From positions 152,703-216,702 of the forward strand of contig NZ_LMSK01000002.1 in assembly GCF_001428385.1 (NCBI RefSeq): a stretch of 64,000 bases of DNA. Direction: 5' to 3'. This DNA comes from Rhodanobacter sp. Soil772. Its GTDB lineage: Bacteria; Pseudomonadota; Gammaproteobacteria; Xanthomonadales; Rhodanobacteraceae. Shown here one piece after another: positions 25,663 through 38,297 of the stretch. Positions within the stretch are counted from its first letter, which is position 1; the number at the start of each line of letters is the position of its first letter. The position numbers and the translations under genes were made by a program. The notes below the pieces were generated by a model. The model had not been told where the DNA came from and made no database searches. It was given only the letters and a program-made list of their open reading frames with translations.

Positions 25663-26757
25663 TCAGGCCGGGCGCAGTTGCAGCCGCCAGTCTGCGCCCA
25701 GCATGCGCTGATCGACCACCTGCAGCTGCCAGCGCCGGGCCATGTCGTCGAGCGTGGGCAGTTGCAGCAGCGGGCGCGCGCCGTCGCCGAGCAGCAGGGG
25801 CGCGACGTAGAGCAGCAATTCGTCGACCAGGCCGGCGGCGAACAGCGCGCCGCACAGGGTCGGGCCGGCTTCGACATGGACTTCATTGCAACCGTGGTCG
25901 GCCAGCAGGGCGAGTACCGCGCGCAAGTCCAGGGCATCGCCTTGTGTCGCCAGCACGATCCGCTCGACCCGCGCGAAGCGCTCGTCGGCGCACGATGCCA
26001 CCGTGCCATGCAGCAGCAGGGTGGGCACCGATCCGTCCAGCACGTGGCTGCCGGCCGGCGTGCGCAGCTGACGGTCGAGGATCACGCGCAACGGCGGCGC
26101 GAATGCCTCGCCTTCGGGCAGGCGCACGGTGAGTCGCGGGTCGTCGGTCAGCACCGTGCCGCTGCCGCTGAGGATCGCCGAGCTGCGCGCGCGCCAGCGC
26201 TGCACGTCGGCGCGCGCGGCCTCACCGGTGATCCACTTCGACTCGCCGCTGGCCAGCGCGGTGCGGCCATCCAGGCTCATCGCCAGTTTCACCCGCACCC
26301 ACGGACGGCCGCGCTCGATCCGGCTGAAGAAGCCGATGTTGAGTTCGCGCGCGGCCTCGCGCATCAGGCCGACATCGACCATGACCCCGGCGTCGCGCAA
26401 CTTGCCGATCCCGCGGCCGGCAACCTGCGGGAACGGATCCTCGGCGGCGATCACCACGCGCTTCACGCCGGCGGCAACCAGTGCATCGGCGCAAGGCGGC
26501 GTGCGGCCATGGTGCGCGCAGGGCTCCAGCGTCACATAGGCGGTGGCGCCACGCGCCCGTTCGCCGGCTTCGCGCAGCGCATATACCTCGGCATGCGGCT
26601 CACCGGCGCGCTGGTGGAAACCCGTGCCGACCACCTCGTCGCCATGCACGATCACGCAACCCACGCGCGGGTTCGGCTGGGTGGTGTACAGGCCGCGTTC
26701 GGCCAGGCGCAGGGCGTGCGCCATGTGGCCGTGGTCACCGGAGGAGAAATCCATCAT
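25663..26757 (-). CDS. ribD: Bifunctional riboflavin biosynthesis deaminase/reductase RibD
   Basis: A 364-residue cytoplasmic enzyme performing the second and third steps of riboflavin synthesis. The N-terminal deaminase domain has the zinc motif HAEVYAL and PCAHHGRTPPC (about 60-95). The C-terminal reductase domain has RVKLAMSLDGRTALASGESKWI split over residues 150-175 and the NADPH-binding GSGTVLTDDP. The start at 26757 (ATG-ATG pair) is chosen over one ten codons upstream as the family begins near FSSGDHGHMAHAL; neither has a strong ribosome site. The reductase end is slightly arginine-poor but intact. Confidence 0.93.
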   Translation of the reverse strand: MMDFSSGDHGHMAHALRLAERGLYTTQPNPRVGCVIVHGDEVVGTGFHQRAGEPHAEVYALREAGERARGATAYVTLEPCAHHGRTPPCADALVAAGVKRVVIAAEDPFPQVAGRGIGKLRDAGVMVDVGLMREAARELNIGFFSRIERGRPWVRVKLAMSLDGRTALASGESKWITGEAARADVQRWRARSSAILSGSGTVLTDDPRLTVRLPEGEAFAPPLRVILDRQLRTPAGSHVLDGSVPTLLLHGTVASCADERFARVERIVLATQGDALDLRAVLALLADHGCNEVHVEAGPTLCGALFAAGLVDELLLYVAPLLLGDGARPLLQLPTLDDMARRWQLQVVDQRMLGADWRLQLRPA

Positions 26758-26846
26758 CGCGGGCAGGAGCGCACCCTGTGTGCGCATACGCGTTGCGAGA
26801 TCATCGCCATGCTTCCTTCGCGCACAGGCACGCTCCTACGGTGAGG

Positions 26847-27359
26847 TCACTTGCCTTCACGCTTGCCGCCGCCGAGCAAGGGCAACTGCAAGTCGGCCAG
26901 TCCGGGCAGATCGCGTTCCAGCTTCTCGATCTCCTCGCGGAACGCGTGCACGTCCTCGAACTTGCGGTAAACCGAGGCGAAACGCACGTAGGCGACCTGG
27001 TCGAGGTTCTTCAGCTCGCGCATCACCAGTTCGCCGAGCTGGCGCGACGGCACCTCGCGCTCGCCGCTGCGGCGCAGGTCGTTGACGATGGTGCGCACGG
27101 CGCTGTCCACGTCGCTGCTGGCCACCGGCCGCTTCTGCAGTGCGCGCTCGAAACTCACCCGCAGCTTGCGCTCGTCGAACACCTCGCGCCGCTCGCCGCT
27201 CTTCACGATCGTCGGCAGCTTCAACTCCGCCGTTTCGTAGGTGTTGAAACGCTCGCCGCACTGCTCGCACTCACGCCGACGACGCACGCTGGCACCGTCT
27301 TCAGTGAGCCGTGAGTCGATCACGCGGGTGTCTTCGTGCTGGCAGAAGGGGCAATGCAT
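26847..27359 (-). CDS. nrdR: Transcriptional repressor NrdR
   Basis: A 170-residue repressor of ribonucleotide reductase genes. The N-terminal zinc ribbon is CPFC (3-6) and CEQC (31-38 region), followed by an ATP-cone domain ([20 protein letters not shown] start, with [17 protein letters not shown]). It binds NrdR boxes when loaded with dATP/ATP. No NrdR box was searched for here. It lies between glyA and ribD, as in many gammaproteobacteria. Confidence 0.95.
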   Translation of the reverse strand: MHCPFCQHEDTRVIDSRLTEDGASVRRRRECEQCGERFNTYETAELKLPTIVKSGERREVFDERKLRVSFERALQKRPVASSDVDSAVRTIVNDLRRSGEREVPSRQLGELVMRELKNLDQVAYVRFASVYRKFEDVHAFREEIEKLERDLPGLADLQLPLLGGGKREGK

Positions 27360-27367
27360 CTTTTACG

Positions 27368-27462
27368 AGATTCGGGATTCGGGATTCGGGATTCGGAAAA
27401 AGCACAAGCTCGCGGGAACCCGGGTTCTTCCGAATCCCGAATCCCCAATCCCGATTCCCGGC
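27368..27462. repeat. GATTCGGGATT-family inverted repeat between glyA and nrdR
   Basis: Three and a half direct GATTCGG units (27368-27397) form one arm; the complementary CCGAATCCCGAATCC block (27430-27460) forms the other. The 32-base centre includes a CGCGGGAACCCGGG segment. It fills the whole space between the two genes. Confidence 0.85.
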
Positions 27463-27465
27463 ATC

Positions 27466-28719
<1,254 letters not shown>

Positions 28720-28831
28720 TCTGGCCTCGGCGGGTAGTGGCGGGATTAGCCGGAAAGTGTAGCGCCGCCGGGCGTTTGCGGCCACCGCACGGCGGTTCGG
28801 AGGATGGCATCGGCGGGGTGCCAGAAGCCGC

Positions 28832-28837
28832 TATAAT
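28832..28837 (+). promoter_or_regulatory. Probable -10 box of ettA
   Basis: A perfect TATAAT lies 69 bases before the ettA ATG. No good TTGACA-like -35 is visible 16-18 bases upstream, so the assignment rests on the -10 alone. Confidence 0.5.
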
Positions 28838-28905
28838 GCGCGGTTTGATGAATTCCTTTCCGTACCGACCCTGCAGGCGGTGCGGCGCACGCCTTCGGAG
28901 GTTGC

Positions 28906-30573
<1,668 letters not shown>

Positions 30574-30579
30574 AGACCG

Positions 30580-30609
30580 GGATTTGGGATTGGGGATTTG
30601 TGATTCGGA
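30580..30609. repeat. Single-arm copy of the GATTCGGGATT-family repeat
   Basis: GGGATTTGGGATTGGGGATT plus GATTCGG lies directly after the ettA stop. Only one arm is present, so it cannot form the long hairpin seen elsewhere. Confidence 0.6.
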
Positions 30610-30646
30610 GAAACGGGCCGGGGCGATTCGCCGGAAACTGCCGGCT

Positions 30647-30731
30647 CGTCATCCCAGCGCAAGCTGGGATCCAGTGACTCCGTCGCCTCAAGGCCAAAGA
30701 CACTGGGTTCCTGCTTAACGCAGGAACGACG
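30647..30731. repeat. REP-like double hairpin between ettA and pyrF
   Basis: Two hairpins, TCCCAGC-GCAA-GCTGGGA and TTCCTGC-TTAAC-GCAGGAA, are nested in a larger imperfect dyad (ATCCAGTG against CACTGGGT). The outer CGTCATCCC and GGAACGACG ends look like a mobile palindromic element. It is different in sequence from the GATTCGG family. Confidence 0.65.
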
Positions 30732-30769
30732 AAATGAGGCCTTCCCTCACTTCTCCACCGGAGACCACG

Positions 30770-31582
30770 ATGTACTTCATGCAGTCACTGCAGCAAGCCT
30801 GGAAGAATCACGACTCGCTGGTCTGCGTCGGCCTCGATCCGGAACCGGCGAAGTTTCCCGCGCACCTGCGTGATGCGCCCGACGCGGTGTTCGATTTTTG
30901 CGCCGCCATCGTCGACGCCACCGCCGGCCTGGTCTGCGCGTTCAAGCCGCAGATCGCGCACTTCGCCGCGCTGCGCGCCGAAGACACGCTGGAACGATTG
31001 ATCGCGCACATCCACACGAAACATCCCGGCGTGCCGGTGATCCTCGACGCCAAGCGCGGCGACATCGGCAGCACGGCGCAGCACTACGCCCGCGAGGCGT
31101 TCGACCGTTACCAGGCCGACGCGGTGACGCTGAACCCGTATCTCGGGCGCGACTCGATCCAGCCGTTCCTCGACCGCGCCGACAAGGGCGTGATCCTGCT
31201 CTGCCGCACGTCCAATCCCGGTGGCGCGGATTTCCAGGCGCTGGATTGCGGCGGCCAGCCGCTGTATCTGCGCGTGGCCGAGACCATCGCCCGCGACTGG
31301 AACGGTCATGGCAACTGCGCGCTGGTCACCGGTGCCACCTGGCCGCAGGAACTGGGCAAGGTGCGCGCGCTGGTCGGCGAGATGCCGCTGCTGGTGCCCG
31401 GCATCGGCGCCCAGGGCGGCGACGTGGAAGCGGTGTTGGCGCACGGCAAGACTGCCAGTGGCAACGGCCTGCTGATCAGCTCGTCACGGGCCATCATCTA
31501 CGCCGGCCACGGCGAGGATTTCGCTTCGGCTGCACGCGTTGCCGCGCAGGCATTGCGCGACACCATCAACCGCTACCGCTGA
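30770..31582 (+). CDS. pyrF: Orotidine-5'-phosphate decarboxylase, subfamily 2
   Basis: A 270-residue TIM-barrel enzyme making UMP from OMP. The catalytic motif [11 protein letters not shown] (about 87-97) carries the K and D residues of the active site; VGLDPEP near residue 18 and [10 protein letters not shown] near 222 bind the phosphate group. Length and motifs place it in the long subfamily 2. GGAGA lies 5 bases before the ATG at 30770. The 245 bases after its stop (to 31827) hold no gene that I can support. Confidence 0.94.
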   Translation: MYFMQSLQQAWKNHDSLVCVGLDPEPAKFPAHLRDAPDAVFDFCAAIVDATAGLVCAFKPQIAHFAALRAEDTLERLIAHIHTKHPGVPVILDAKRGDIGSTAQHYAREAFDRYQADAVTLNPYLGRDSIQPFLDRADKGVILLCRTSNPGGADFQALDCGGQPLYLRVAETIARDWNGHGNCALVTGATWPQELGKVRALVGEMPLLVPGIGAQGGDVEAVLAHGKTASGNGLLISSSRAIIYAGHGEDFASAARVAAQALRDTINRYR

Positions 31583-31827
31583 CCCCGGCCGTCGTCTGCC
31601 GACGACTCACGCCACTGGGCATCTTCCGGCAGGGCATGCGGCGGAATTGACGTTCGCACGCCGGACTGCATCTCCAACGTCACGCCACCGGCCGATTTCG
31701 CGCTCTGCGCCTGTCCGCCCGATCTGCGTCGCCCGGGACTGCTGGCGATGGCGGTCGTGATGACCTGCCTGCGGGCGGTGTGGAATCTTGTCATGGCGGG
31801 CAAGTAACGCTGCCCGCCGCACGAAGA

Positions 31828-32082
31828 TCAGGCTGCCGACTTCGCTGCCTGCAGCATTTTCACCTTCAGGTCCAGCGCATCGGCCGCATCCAGCAAGGCG
31901 CGCGCGAAGCTGCGCACTTCGGCCGGACGCAAGGCATACCAGTTTCCGCTCTTGCTGGCCTCGGCCACGTTGCGTCCCGCGCGGGACACGCAATGCGGCC
32001 GGAAGATCACCATGCCGGTGAGCGATTCCGAGCTGATATCCGCAGAGACGATCTGCATGTGCGTTTCATCTTCTTTCTTCAC
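31828..32082 (-). CDS. Small conserved-looking hypothetical protein
   Basis: An 84-residue charged protein with no signal or membrane segment. The GTG start at 32082 is supported by GGGAGAAG five bases before it. The sequence runs from a short acidic N-terminus, through a beta-like middle (GMVIFRPHCVSRAGRNV), to a helical C-terminus (RSFARALLDAADALDLKVKMLQ). I do not recognise the family. Good codon bias and a proper ribosome site make it likely real. Confidence 0.6.
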   Translation of the reverse strand: MKKEDETHMQIVSADISSESLTGMVIFRPHCVSRAGRNVAEASKSGNWYALRPAEVRSFARALLDAADALDLKVKMLQAAKSAA

Positions 32083-32185
32083 CGAACTTCTCCCGGGCGG
32101 ACATCCGCCCTCTCACAGCTTACGCTACGGGGAGTTCAGCGGTTGTTGCCTGCGTCGATGGAGCCCGCCAGGACTGCGTACAGCA

Positions 32186-33364
32186 TCAGCCGGCCGGACA
32201 GATGGCCGTCGCTTCGACGGCGGATGACCTGGACAGACGCCGCCTCAACCAGCGTTCGCACGGCTGCGACAATCCGCGCGCCACCAGCGCACCGAGCCCC
32301 CAGCACAGCAGCAACGCCGGCGGATACCACAGGAAGCCGAAGGTCACGTCGCCGCCGCTGGCGCGATACAGCCATACCAGCGGGAACACCACGAACATGT
32401 GGCTGAGGTAGATCTCGTAACTCAGCCGCCCCCACGAGCGCAGCCAGCCGAAGCCGCGCCACGGACGCGGCGGGTGCGCCTGGCAGGCGACCAGCAACGA
32501 CATCGCGGACACCGTCAGCAACAGCATCACGCCGTCGTGCAGCAGCGGCCACAGCCAGCGCCCGCCCAGCGTCGAGGCCAGCAAGCCAACCACGCCGAAC
32601 GCGTACAGAGCCCTGACCTGTCCCGCGGATGGCGTCGGCCAACGCGCCGCCAGCAGCGCGCCGATCACCCCGGTGGCAATCGCCGCCATGCCCGGCAGGT
32701 AAGCCTTCTCTTGCCAGATCTCGTTGCCGTCCAGCATGGCTCGCGTGAACGGCAGCGACAACGCCAGCAGCACCAGCGCCGGCAGCAGGATCCAGCGCCG
32801 CCGCGTCAGCAGGCACACCAGCGGAAAGCCGATGTAGAACACCTCCTCGATCGACAGCGACCACAGCACGTCCCAGCTGCCCGGCAGGTAGCCGGTCTGC
32901 CCCTCGTACCAGTTCAGATGCAGGCCGAGCGCGGCAAGGATTGCGCGCGGCAACGACTGGTTGGCGTGGACGATGGTGTAGTCGCGCACACCGGCCAGGT
33001 GCAGCACGCTCAGCACCGCCACCAGCACCAGCAGGCACGGCACGATGCGGGCGAAACGCCGCGCATAGAATGCGCGCATGTCGATCCGCTCCAGGCTGCC
33101 CCAACGACGCAGCGCATTGCCCGCGATCAGAAATCCCGAAACCACGAAAAACACGAACACCGCCTCGTAGCCGTTGTAGTTCAACCGGCTCAACAGCCAC
33201 GCCGGCAACACCTCGGCCAGCGCGGTCTGCTTCAACGGAATGCGCAGGCCGAGATGGTTGAACACCACCAGCACGATCGCCAACCCGCGCAGCAGGTCGA
33301 TGCCCGGGTTACGGGCGCTGGCATCGGGATGAATCCCGGTCCGGGTTGATTCCGCTGGCGGCAT
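32186..33364 (-). CDS. Acyltransferase 3 family membrane protein (OafA/YrhL-like)
   Basis: A 392-residue integral membrane protein with about ten helices. The family core is clear: GIDLLRGLAIVLVVFNHLG at the start (the conserved H in the first helix), FFVVSGFLIAGNALRR, and the RR/FYARRFARIVPCLL motif near residue 105, then SLSIEEVFYIGFPL. Members transfer O-acyl groups to polysaccharides or lipids at the periplasmic side. The acceptor is unknown. The only glycan-linked gene nearby is a glycosyltransferase 6 kb away. Confidence 0.9.
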   Translation of the reverse strand: MPPAESTRTGIHPDASARNPGIDLLRGLAIVLVVFNHLGLRIPLKQTALAEVLPAWLLSRLNYNGYEAVFVFFVVSGFLIAGNALRRWGSLERIDMRAFYARRFARIVPCLLVLVAVLSVLHLAGVRDYTIVHANQSLPRAILAALGLHLNWYEGQTGYLPGSWDVLWSLSIEEVFYIGFPLVCLLTRRRWILLPALVLLALSLPFTRAMLDGNEIWQEKAYLPGMAAIATGVIGALLAARWPTPSAGQVRALYAFGVVGLLASTLGGRWLWPLLHDGVMLLLTVSAMSLLVACQAHPPRPWRGFGWLRSWGRLSYEIYLSHMFVVFPLVWLYRASGGDVTFGFLWYPPALLLCWGLGALVARGLSQPCERWLRRRLSRSSAVEATAICPAG

Positions 33365-33434
33365 TGCGGGTGGCGTTCTCTCGGGCGTGCCGCATCATCC
33401 GCGAGCGCTGCGCCCACGGCAACCGAGATGGTCG

Positions 33435-33716
33435 TCAGCCCACCACCTCAACACCATGCCAGAACGCCACTCGACCCTTGACCTGTGCGGCGGCATCTTT
33501 CGGTTGCGGGTAATACCAGGCAGCTTGCGGATTGATCGCGTCGCCGACAACCAAGTCGTAGTAACTCGCCGTGCCCTTCCACGGACAGACACTGTGGTGG
33601 CCGCTGTCGCGGAAATGCTCGCGCCGGAGCGAGTCGGCAGGGAAATAGTGATTGCCCTCGACCACCACCGTATCGTTGCTTTCTGCGAGCACGGTGTCAT
33701 TCCACATCGCGCGCAT
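33435..33716 (-). CDS. DUF427 domain protein
   Basis: A 93-residue protein starting [13 protein letters not shown], with the family hallmarks VVVEGNHYFPADSL and the central CPWKGTASYYDLVVGD. DUF427 proteins are small beta-tent folds of unknown function. Its start overlaps the def stop by one base set (ATGA) and GGGAGG within def supplies the ribosome site, so it is translationally coupled to peptide deformylase. Confidence 0.88.
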   Translation of the reverse strand: MRAMWNDTVLAESNDTVVVEGNHYFPADSLRREHFRDSGHHSVCPWKGTASYYDLVVGDAINPQAAWYYPQPKDAAAQVKGRVAFWHGVEVVG

Positions 33717-34252
33717 CAGTCGCCTCCCATGTCCTGGCCCGGAAACAGCACGTCGGTATAGCCGAACTTGCTGAAGTCGGTGATGCGCGAGGGATACAGC
33801 CGGCCGATCAGGTGGTCGCATTCGTGCTGCACCACGCGGGCATGGAAGCCTTCGGCGGTGCGTTCGATGCGCGCGCCCTTGGGATCGATGCCTTCATAGC
33901 GGATCAGCGACCAGCGGCTCACCGCGCCGCGCAAGCCGGGCACCGACAGGCAGCCTTCCCAGCCTTCCTCCATGTCCTGCGACAGCGGCGTGATCACCGG
34001 GTTGAGCAGGATCGTGCGCGGCACTTCGGGAGCGTCGGGATAGCGCTCGGAATGCTCGAAGCCGAAGATCACCAGCTGCAGGTCGACGCCGATCTGCGGT
34101 GCGGCCAGGCCGACTCCATCGGCGGCCTGCATGGTCTCGAACATGTCGGCGATCAGCGCATCGAGTTCCGCGCTGCCCAGCATCGCGGGGGGCACCAGCG
34201 GCGCGATGCGCAGCAGGCGCGGGTCGCCCATCTTGAGGATTTCACGGATCAT
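33716..34252 (-). CDS. def: Peptide deformylase
   Basis: A 178-residue metalloenzyme removing the N-formyl group from new proteins. The three motifs are present: [10 protein letters not shown] (about 46-55), EGCLSVPG (about 99-106) and the metal motif QHECDHLIG (about 141-149). ATG at 34252 gives [14 protein letters not shown] with GAGG six bases upstream; a nine-codon longer form is possible but lacks a ribosome site. This is probably a second-copy, lone def rather than the def-fmt one, as no fmt is adjacent. Confidence 0.92.
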   Translation of the reverse strand: MIREILKMGDPRLLRIAPLVPPAMLGSAELDALIADMFETMQAADGVGLAAPQIGVDLQLVIFGFEHSERYPDAPEVPRTILLNPVITPLSQDMEEGWEGCLSVPGLRGAVSRWSLIRYEGIDPKGARIERTAEGFHARVVQHECDHLIGRLYPSRITDFSKFGYTDVLFPGQDMGGD

Positions 34253-34323
34253 GCGCAGCCTCGTCGTCGGGAAGGTCATGGCCTGCGATGGTGTCCACTC
34301 CTGCGTGAACGCCGGCTGCCCGA

Positions 34324-35127
34324 TCACCTGCCGCCGAACACCTTCTTCAGCAGATCGGTGGTGCGTGCGGCGGGGTTCTGGCGGATCGACTGCTCCTGCT
34401 CGCCGATGGTGGTGAACAGGCCATCCAGGGTCTTCACGGTCACGTAATCGTCCAGGTCCAGCGGGCTGCCGCCCTTGTTCGACTTGCCCGACTTGCCGCC
34501 GAATGCGCCCAGCGCGCTGCCCAGTTCGCCGCCCATGCCGCCGGCGGTGAACGACTTGTACTTCTGGGTGACGCCGACGCTGTCGGTGGCGTTGGCCACG
34601 ATCGGATGGATGCGCGCGGTCAGCGCATCGCCGGCGACGCGGCGGAAGAAGTCGGTGGCCGCGTGGTCGCCACCGGCGAGGATGCCGCGCGCGTCGTCCA
34701 GGGTCATCTTGCGGATCGCGTCGCCGAAGATCTCGGCCACTTGCGGCACCGCCTTCTCCGCCGCGCGGTTCATGCTCAGCTCGAACGCGTCGACCTTGGC
34801 GCCCTGCCCCAGCTGGCGCGCCAGCTTGCCGGCCTGCTCGAGTTTGCCCGGCAGCGGAATGCGCACCTTGCTGTTGTTCCAGAAGCCGCCGTCGCGGCCC
34901 AGGCTGTTGATCGCGTTGGTGGTGCCCTTGGCCAGTGCTTCCTTGAGCCCGGCGGCGATGTCGCTGTTCGGCAGGTTGCTGCCGAGCTGCGATGCATTGG
35001 ACGCATGCGTCGACTGCTTGACCTTGTTCAGCAGGTCCTTGAACTGACCCGAGCCGGCGGCCGTCAGCGGCAGCGCGGCGACCGTGAGGGCAAGGCTCAG
35101 CAAACCGTAGCGAACCGCGATGCGCAT
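34324..35127 (-). CDS. Periplasmic DUF4197 protein
   Basis: A 267-residue protein with a signal peptide ([20 protein letters not shown], cleavage near residue 24). The mature part matches DUF4197: [36 protein letters not shown], and the C-terminal [26 protein letters not shown]. It contains a glycine/serine/lysine linker near residues 200-220. Function is unknown; helical and soluble in the periplasm. It is 71 bases upstream of def, same strand. Confidence 0.88.
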   Translation of the reverse strand: MRIAVRYGLLSLALTVAALPLTAAGSGQFKDLLNKVKQSTHASNASQLGSNLPNSDIAAGLKEALAKGTTNAINSLGRDGGFWNNSKVRIPLPGKLEQAGKLARQLGQGAKVDAFELSMNRAAEKAVPQVAEIFGDAIRKMTLDDARGILAGGDHAATDFFRRVAGDALTARIHPIVANATDSVGVTQKYKSFTAGGMGGELGSALGAFGGKSGKSNKGGSPLDLDDYVTVKTLDGLFTTIGEQEQSIRQNPAARTTDLLKKVFGGR

Positions 35128-35299
35128 GACGAATTCCTTGTAGTCGGCGGGGCGGCCAGTGTAGCGCCGCCGCCTCGTCACGGCGTGACGACGCGGACCT
35201 CACTATTCGACCAATGGCTAATGCCGATTGGCCGGTTTTGGGATTGACCGCCGTGGCCGGCAGGACGACCCTTGCGGCATTGTCGAGGAGAATCCGCCC

Positions 35300-37375
35300 A
35301 TGCACGCCGCCGTCATGCCCAAGCCCAGTCCGGCCAGCAAGATATTGTGGGTCGCCATCGCCATCGTCGGCGCATTCTGCCTGGGCGTGGTGGCCCTGCG
35401 CCGGGGCGAGCCGATCAACGCGATCTGGCTGGTCGCCGCGTCGATCGCCATCTTCGTGATCGGCTACCGCTTCTACGGCAAGTTCGTCGAACACTCGGTG
35501 CTGAAGCTGGACCCGACCCGCGCGCCACCGTCCGTGTTGCGCAACGATGGCCTCGACTACGTACCCACCGACAAGTGGGTGGTGTTCGGCCACCACTTCG
35601 CCGCGATCGCCGGCGCCGGTCCGCTGGTCGGCCCGGTGCTGGCCGCGCAGATGGGCTACCTGCCCGGCACGATCTGGATCCTGTTCGGCGTGGTGTTTGC
35701 CGGTGCGGTGCAGGATTTCATGATCCTCGGCCTCTCGCTGCGCCGCGACGGCCGCTCGCTCGGCCACATGTTGCGCGAGGAGCTGGGGCCGCTGCCCGGC
35801 ATCGTGGCGATGGTCGGCGTGCTGGTGCTGATGATGATCGTGCTGGCGGTGCTGGCGCTGGTGGTGGTCAAGGCGCTGACGCACAGCCCGTGGGGCACGT
35901 TCACCGTGGCCTGCACCATCCCGATCGCGTTCCTGATGGGCGGCTACATGCGCTGGTTCCGCCCCGGTCGCATCCTGGAAGTGTCGATCATCGGCCTGGT
36001 ACTGCTGCTGGCCTCGATCTGGTTCGGCAAGAACGTGGCCGACTCGGCCACGCTGGCGCCGCTGTTCGATTTCGACGCGAAGGCGCTGGCCTGGTTGCTG
36101 ATCGCCTACGGTTCCTGCGCCTCGGTGTTGCCGGTGTGGCTGCTGCTGGCGCCGCGCGATTACCTGTCCACCTTCCTCAAGATCGGCACCATCGCGCTGC
36201 TCGCGCTGGCGATCTTCCTGGCCGCACCGACGCTGCAGATGCCCGCGGTGACCAAGTTCATCGACGGCACCGGCCCGGTATTCGCCGGCGACCTGTTCCC
36301 GTTCCTGTTCATCACCATCGCCTGCGGTGCGGTGTCCGGCTGGCATTCGATCATCGCCTCCGGCACCACGCCGAAGCTGCTCGCCAACGAAGGCCAGGCG
36401 CGCATGGTCGGCTACGGCGGCATGCTGATGGAGGCGTTCGTGGCGATCATGGCGCTGGTCGCCGCCGCCTCGCTGCACCCGGGCGTGTACTTCGCGATGA
36501 ATTCGCCCGGCGCGATCATCGGCACCACCGTGCAGGAAGCGGCCACCACGATCAGCCAGTGGGGCTTCGTGGTGACCCCGGACGAACTGCTGCAGACCGC
36601 GAAGGACATCGGCGAGGGCAGCATCCTCAGCCGCGCCGGCGGTGCGCCGACGCTGGCCGTGGGTATGGCCCAGCTGCTGCACAACATTCTTCCCGGCGGC
36701 GGCATGATGGCGTTCTGGTACCACTACGCGATCCTGTTCGAAGCGCTGTTCATCCTCACCACGGTGGACGCCGGTACCCGCGTGGGCCGCTTCATGATCC
36801 AGGAGATCTCCGGCCTGATCTACAAGCCGCTGCAGGCCACCGAGTCGTGGACCGGCAACCTGCTGGCCACCGCAATCTGCGTGGCGCTGTGGGGTTACTT
36901 CCTGTACCAGGGTGCGGTCGACCCGCTCGGCGGCATCAACACCTTGTGGCCGTTGTTCGGCATCGCCAACCAGATGCTGGCCGCGATCGCGCTGATGCTG
37001 GCCACCGTGGTGGTGGTGAAACTCAAGCGCGAGCGCTACGTGTGGGTGCCGGGCATCCCCGCGTTGTGGCTGATCGTCTGCACGCTCACCGCCGGCTGGG
37101 AGAAGCTCAGCGGCCCGATCAGCTTCACCGCCGCCGCCAACAAGTACTCCGCAGCCATGCAGCAGGGCCAGTTGCTGGCTCCGGCCAAGAACGCGGCCGA
37201 GATGCAGCGGATCGTCACCAACAACTACGTGGACATGGCGCTGACCGGCCTGTTCATGGCGCTGATCGTGGCGATGGTGCTGTTCTGCCTGCGTGCGCTG
37301 GTCAAGGCCTGGCAGACCAATCACCCGACCGCGCACGAAGAACCGTACGTGGCGCTGGGCAGCGTGACCGGCTGA
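35300..37375 (+). CDS. cstA: Carbon starvation protein CstA (pyruvate/peptide transporter)
   Basis: A 691-residue inner-membrane protein with about 16 helices. Conserved segments are [20 protein letters not shown] near residue 95, [19 protein letters not shown] near 355, and [16 protein letters not shown] near 490. Homologues (CstA, BtsT) import pyruvate or peptides under carbon limitation. GAGGAG is 9 bases before the ATG at 35300. It is followed 10 bases later by its usual small partner, ybdD. Confidence 0.93.
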   Translation: MHAAVMPKPSPASKILWVAIAIVGAFCLGVVALRRGEPINAIWLVAASIAIFVIGYRFYGKFVEHSVLKLDPTRAPPSVLRNDGLDYVPTDKWVVFGHHFAAIAGAGPLVGPVLAAQMGYLPGTIWILFGVVFAGAVQDFMILGLSLRRDGRSLGHMLREELGPLPGIVAMVGVLVLMMIVLAVLALVVVKALTHSPWGTFTVACTIPIAFLMGGYMRWFRPGRILEVSIIGLVLLLASIWFGKNVADSATLAPLFDFDAKALAWLLIAYGSCASVLPVWLLLAPRDYLSTFLKIGTIALLALAIFLAAPTLQMPAVTKFIDGTGPVFAGDLFPFLFITIACGAVSGWHSIIASGTTPKLLANEGQARMVGYGGMLMEAFVAIMALVAAASLHPGVYFAMNSPGAIIGTTVQEAATTISQWGFVVTPDELLQTAKDIGEGSILSRAGGAPTLAVGMAQLLHNILPGGGMMAFWYHYAILFEALFILTTVDAGTRVGRFMIQEISGLIYKPLQATESWTGNLLATAICVALWGYFLYQGAVDPLGGINTLWPLFGIANQMLAAIALMLATVVVVKLKRERYVWVPGIPALWLIVCTLTAGWEKLSGPISFTAAANKYSAAMQQGQLLAPAKNAAEMQRIVTNNYVDMALTGLFMALIVAMVLFCLRALVKAWQTNHPTAHEEPYVALGSVTG

Positions 37376-37385
37376 GGACGACGCG

Positions 37386-37580
37386 ATGAACGCAACCCTC
37401 CAGTCCGTACGCAAGTGGGCGGTGCAAACCGCCCGCCTGTGCTGCGGCGTGCCCGACTACGACGTCTACGTGAAGCACCTGCGCGAACACCATCCCGAAC
37501 GCAAGGTACCCAGCTACAAGGAGTTCTTCCGCGAACGGCAGGAAGCCCGCTACAAGGGCACCGGCGGGCGCTGCTGCTAA
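37386..37580 (+). CDS. ybdD: YbdD/YjiX family small protein, CstA partner
   Basis: A 64-residue protein with the family core [19 protein letters not shown] and [17 protein letters not shown], ending in a glycine-rich tail with two cysteines. It is almost always next to cstA-type genes and appears needed for transport by them. The function is not settled. Confidence 0.9.
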   Translation: MNATLQSVRKWAVQTARLCCGVPDYDVYVKHLREHHPERKVPSYKEFFRERQEARYKGTGGRCC

Positions 37581-37769
37581 AGGCCGTCGCGACGACGTTG
37601 CACGAACCTGCCGGCAGGCCATGCTCTCGACGGCTCCCGATCCCCGTCAAGGAGCGTCGCCCGCCGGCAGGCTCCTGCACCCGCGCACCTACGGCGACCG
37701 TGCCGGTACGCACTGGTCAACCGCGCGCAAGCGAGGACAATGGGCGGCTTGCCTGTCCCGTGTCCCGTC

Positions 37770-38297
37770 ATGCCCGAGCACAAGAACCCCGCACTTCCCC
37801 CGCACGAGGCCAGCCCGGTGCAGCATCACCCCGGCCTGCGCGTCATCGCGATCTACGAGATCATCAAGACCGCGTGCCTGCTGCTGGTGGCGATGGCGGC
37901 GTTTCATCTCGATCGCCAGCAGAACTTCGAGCACCTGGTGCACTGGCTGGAGCACCTTTCGCTGGCCGACAGCAACAGCCTGCGCTGGAAACTGGTCGGC
38001 CTGCTGGAGGATTTCGGACCGAGCCGGTTCGTCGCGGTCGGCGCGGTCGCACTCGGCTATGCCGTGCTGTTCGGCATCGAAGGCGTCGGCCTGTGGCTGG
38101 GCAAGTACTGGGCCGAATGGTTCACGGTGATCGCCACCGGCTCGCTGATCCCGCTGGAACTGTACGAGACGCTGCACGGCTTCGGCTGGCTCAAGCTGGC
38201 CACTCTGGCCGGCAACGCGGCGATCGTGGTGTATCTGGTGCGCATCGCGCTGCAGACGCGAGCGGCACGACACGCAGCGAAACCTCACACCTCGTGA
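37770..38297 (+). CDS. DUF2127 family membrane protein
   Basis: A 175-residue protein with four predicted helices. The first is preceded by the family motif GLRVIAIYEIIKTACLLLVA, and a late motif is WFTVIATGSLIPLELYE. Function unknown. The start is uncertain: ATG at 37770 lacks a ribosome site, while ATG at 37740 has GAGGA but at only two-base spacing. Its last 13 bases overlap the convergent transporter gene. The 189 bases upstream contain a CCTGCCGGCAGG palindrome and no gene. Confidence 0.82.
   Translation: MPEHKNPALPPHEASPVQHHPGLRVIAIYEIIKTACLLLVAMAAFHLDRQQNFEHLVHWLEHLSLADSNSLRWKLVGLLEDFGPSRFVAVGAVALGYAVLFGIEGVGLWLGKYWAEWFTVIATGSLIPLELYETLHGFGWLKLATLAGNAAIVVYLVRIALQTRAARHAAKPHTS

Noticed and set aside
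27360..27465. CRISPR-like array from the repeated GATTCGG units
   Set aside because: The units are 7-8 bases with no spacers and form inverted arms. No cas gene is present.
31583..31827. Small open frames after pyrF on both strands
   Set aside because: They lack ribosome sites and any family-like pattern; composition is like shadow frames elsewhere.
33716..37414. A minus-strand open frame of more than 1200 codons running from cstA into def
   Set aside because: Only the last 178 codons are real (def). The rest is antisense to cstA and DUF4197 with low-complexity composition.
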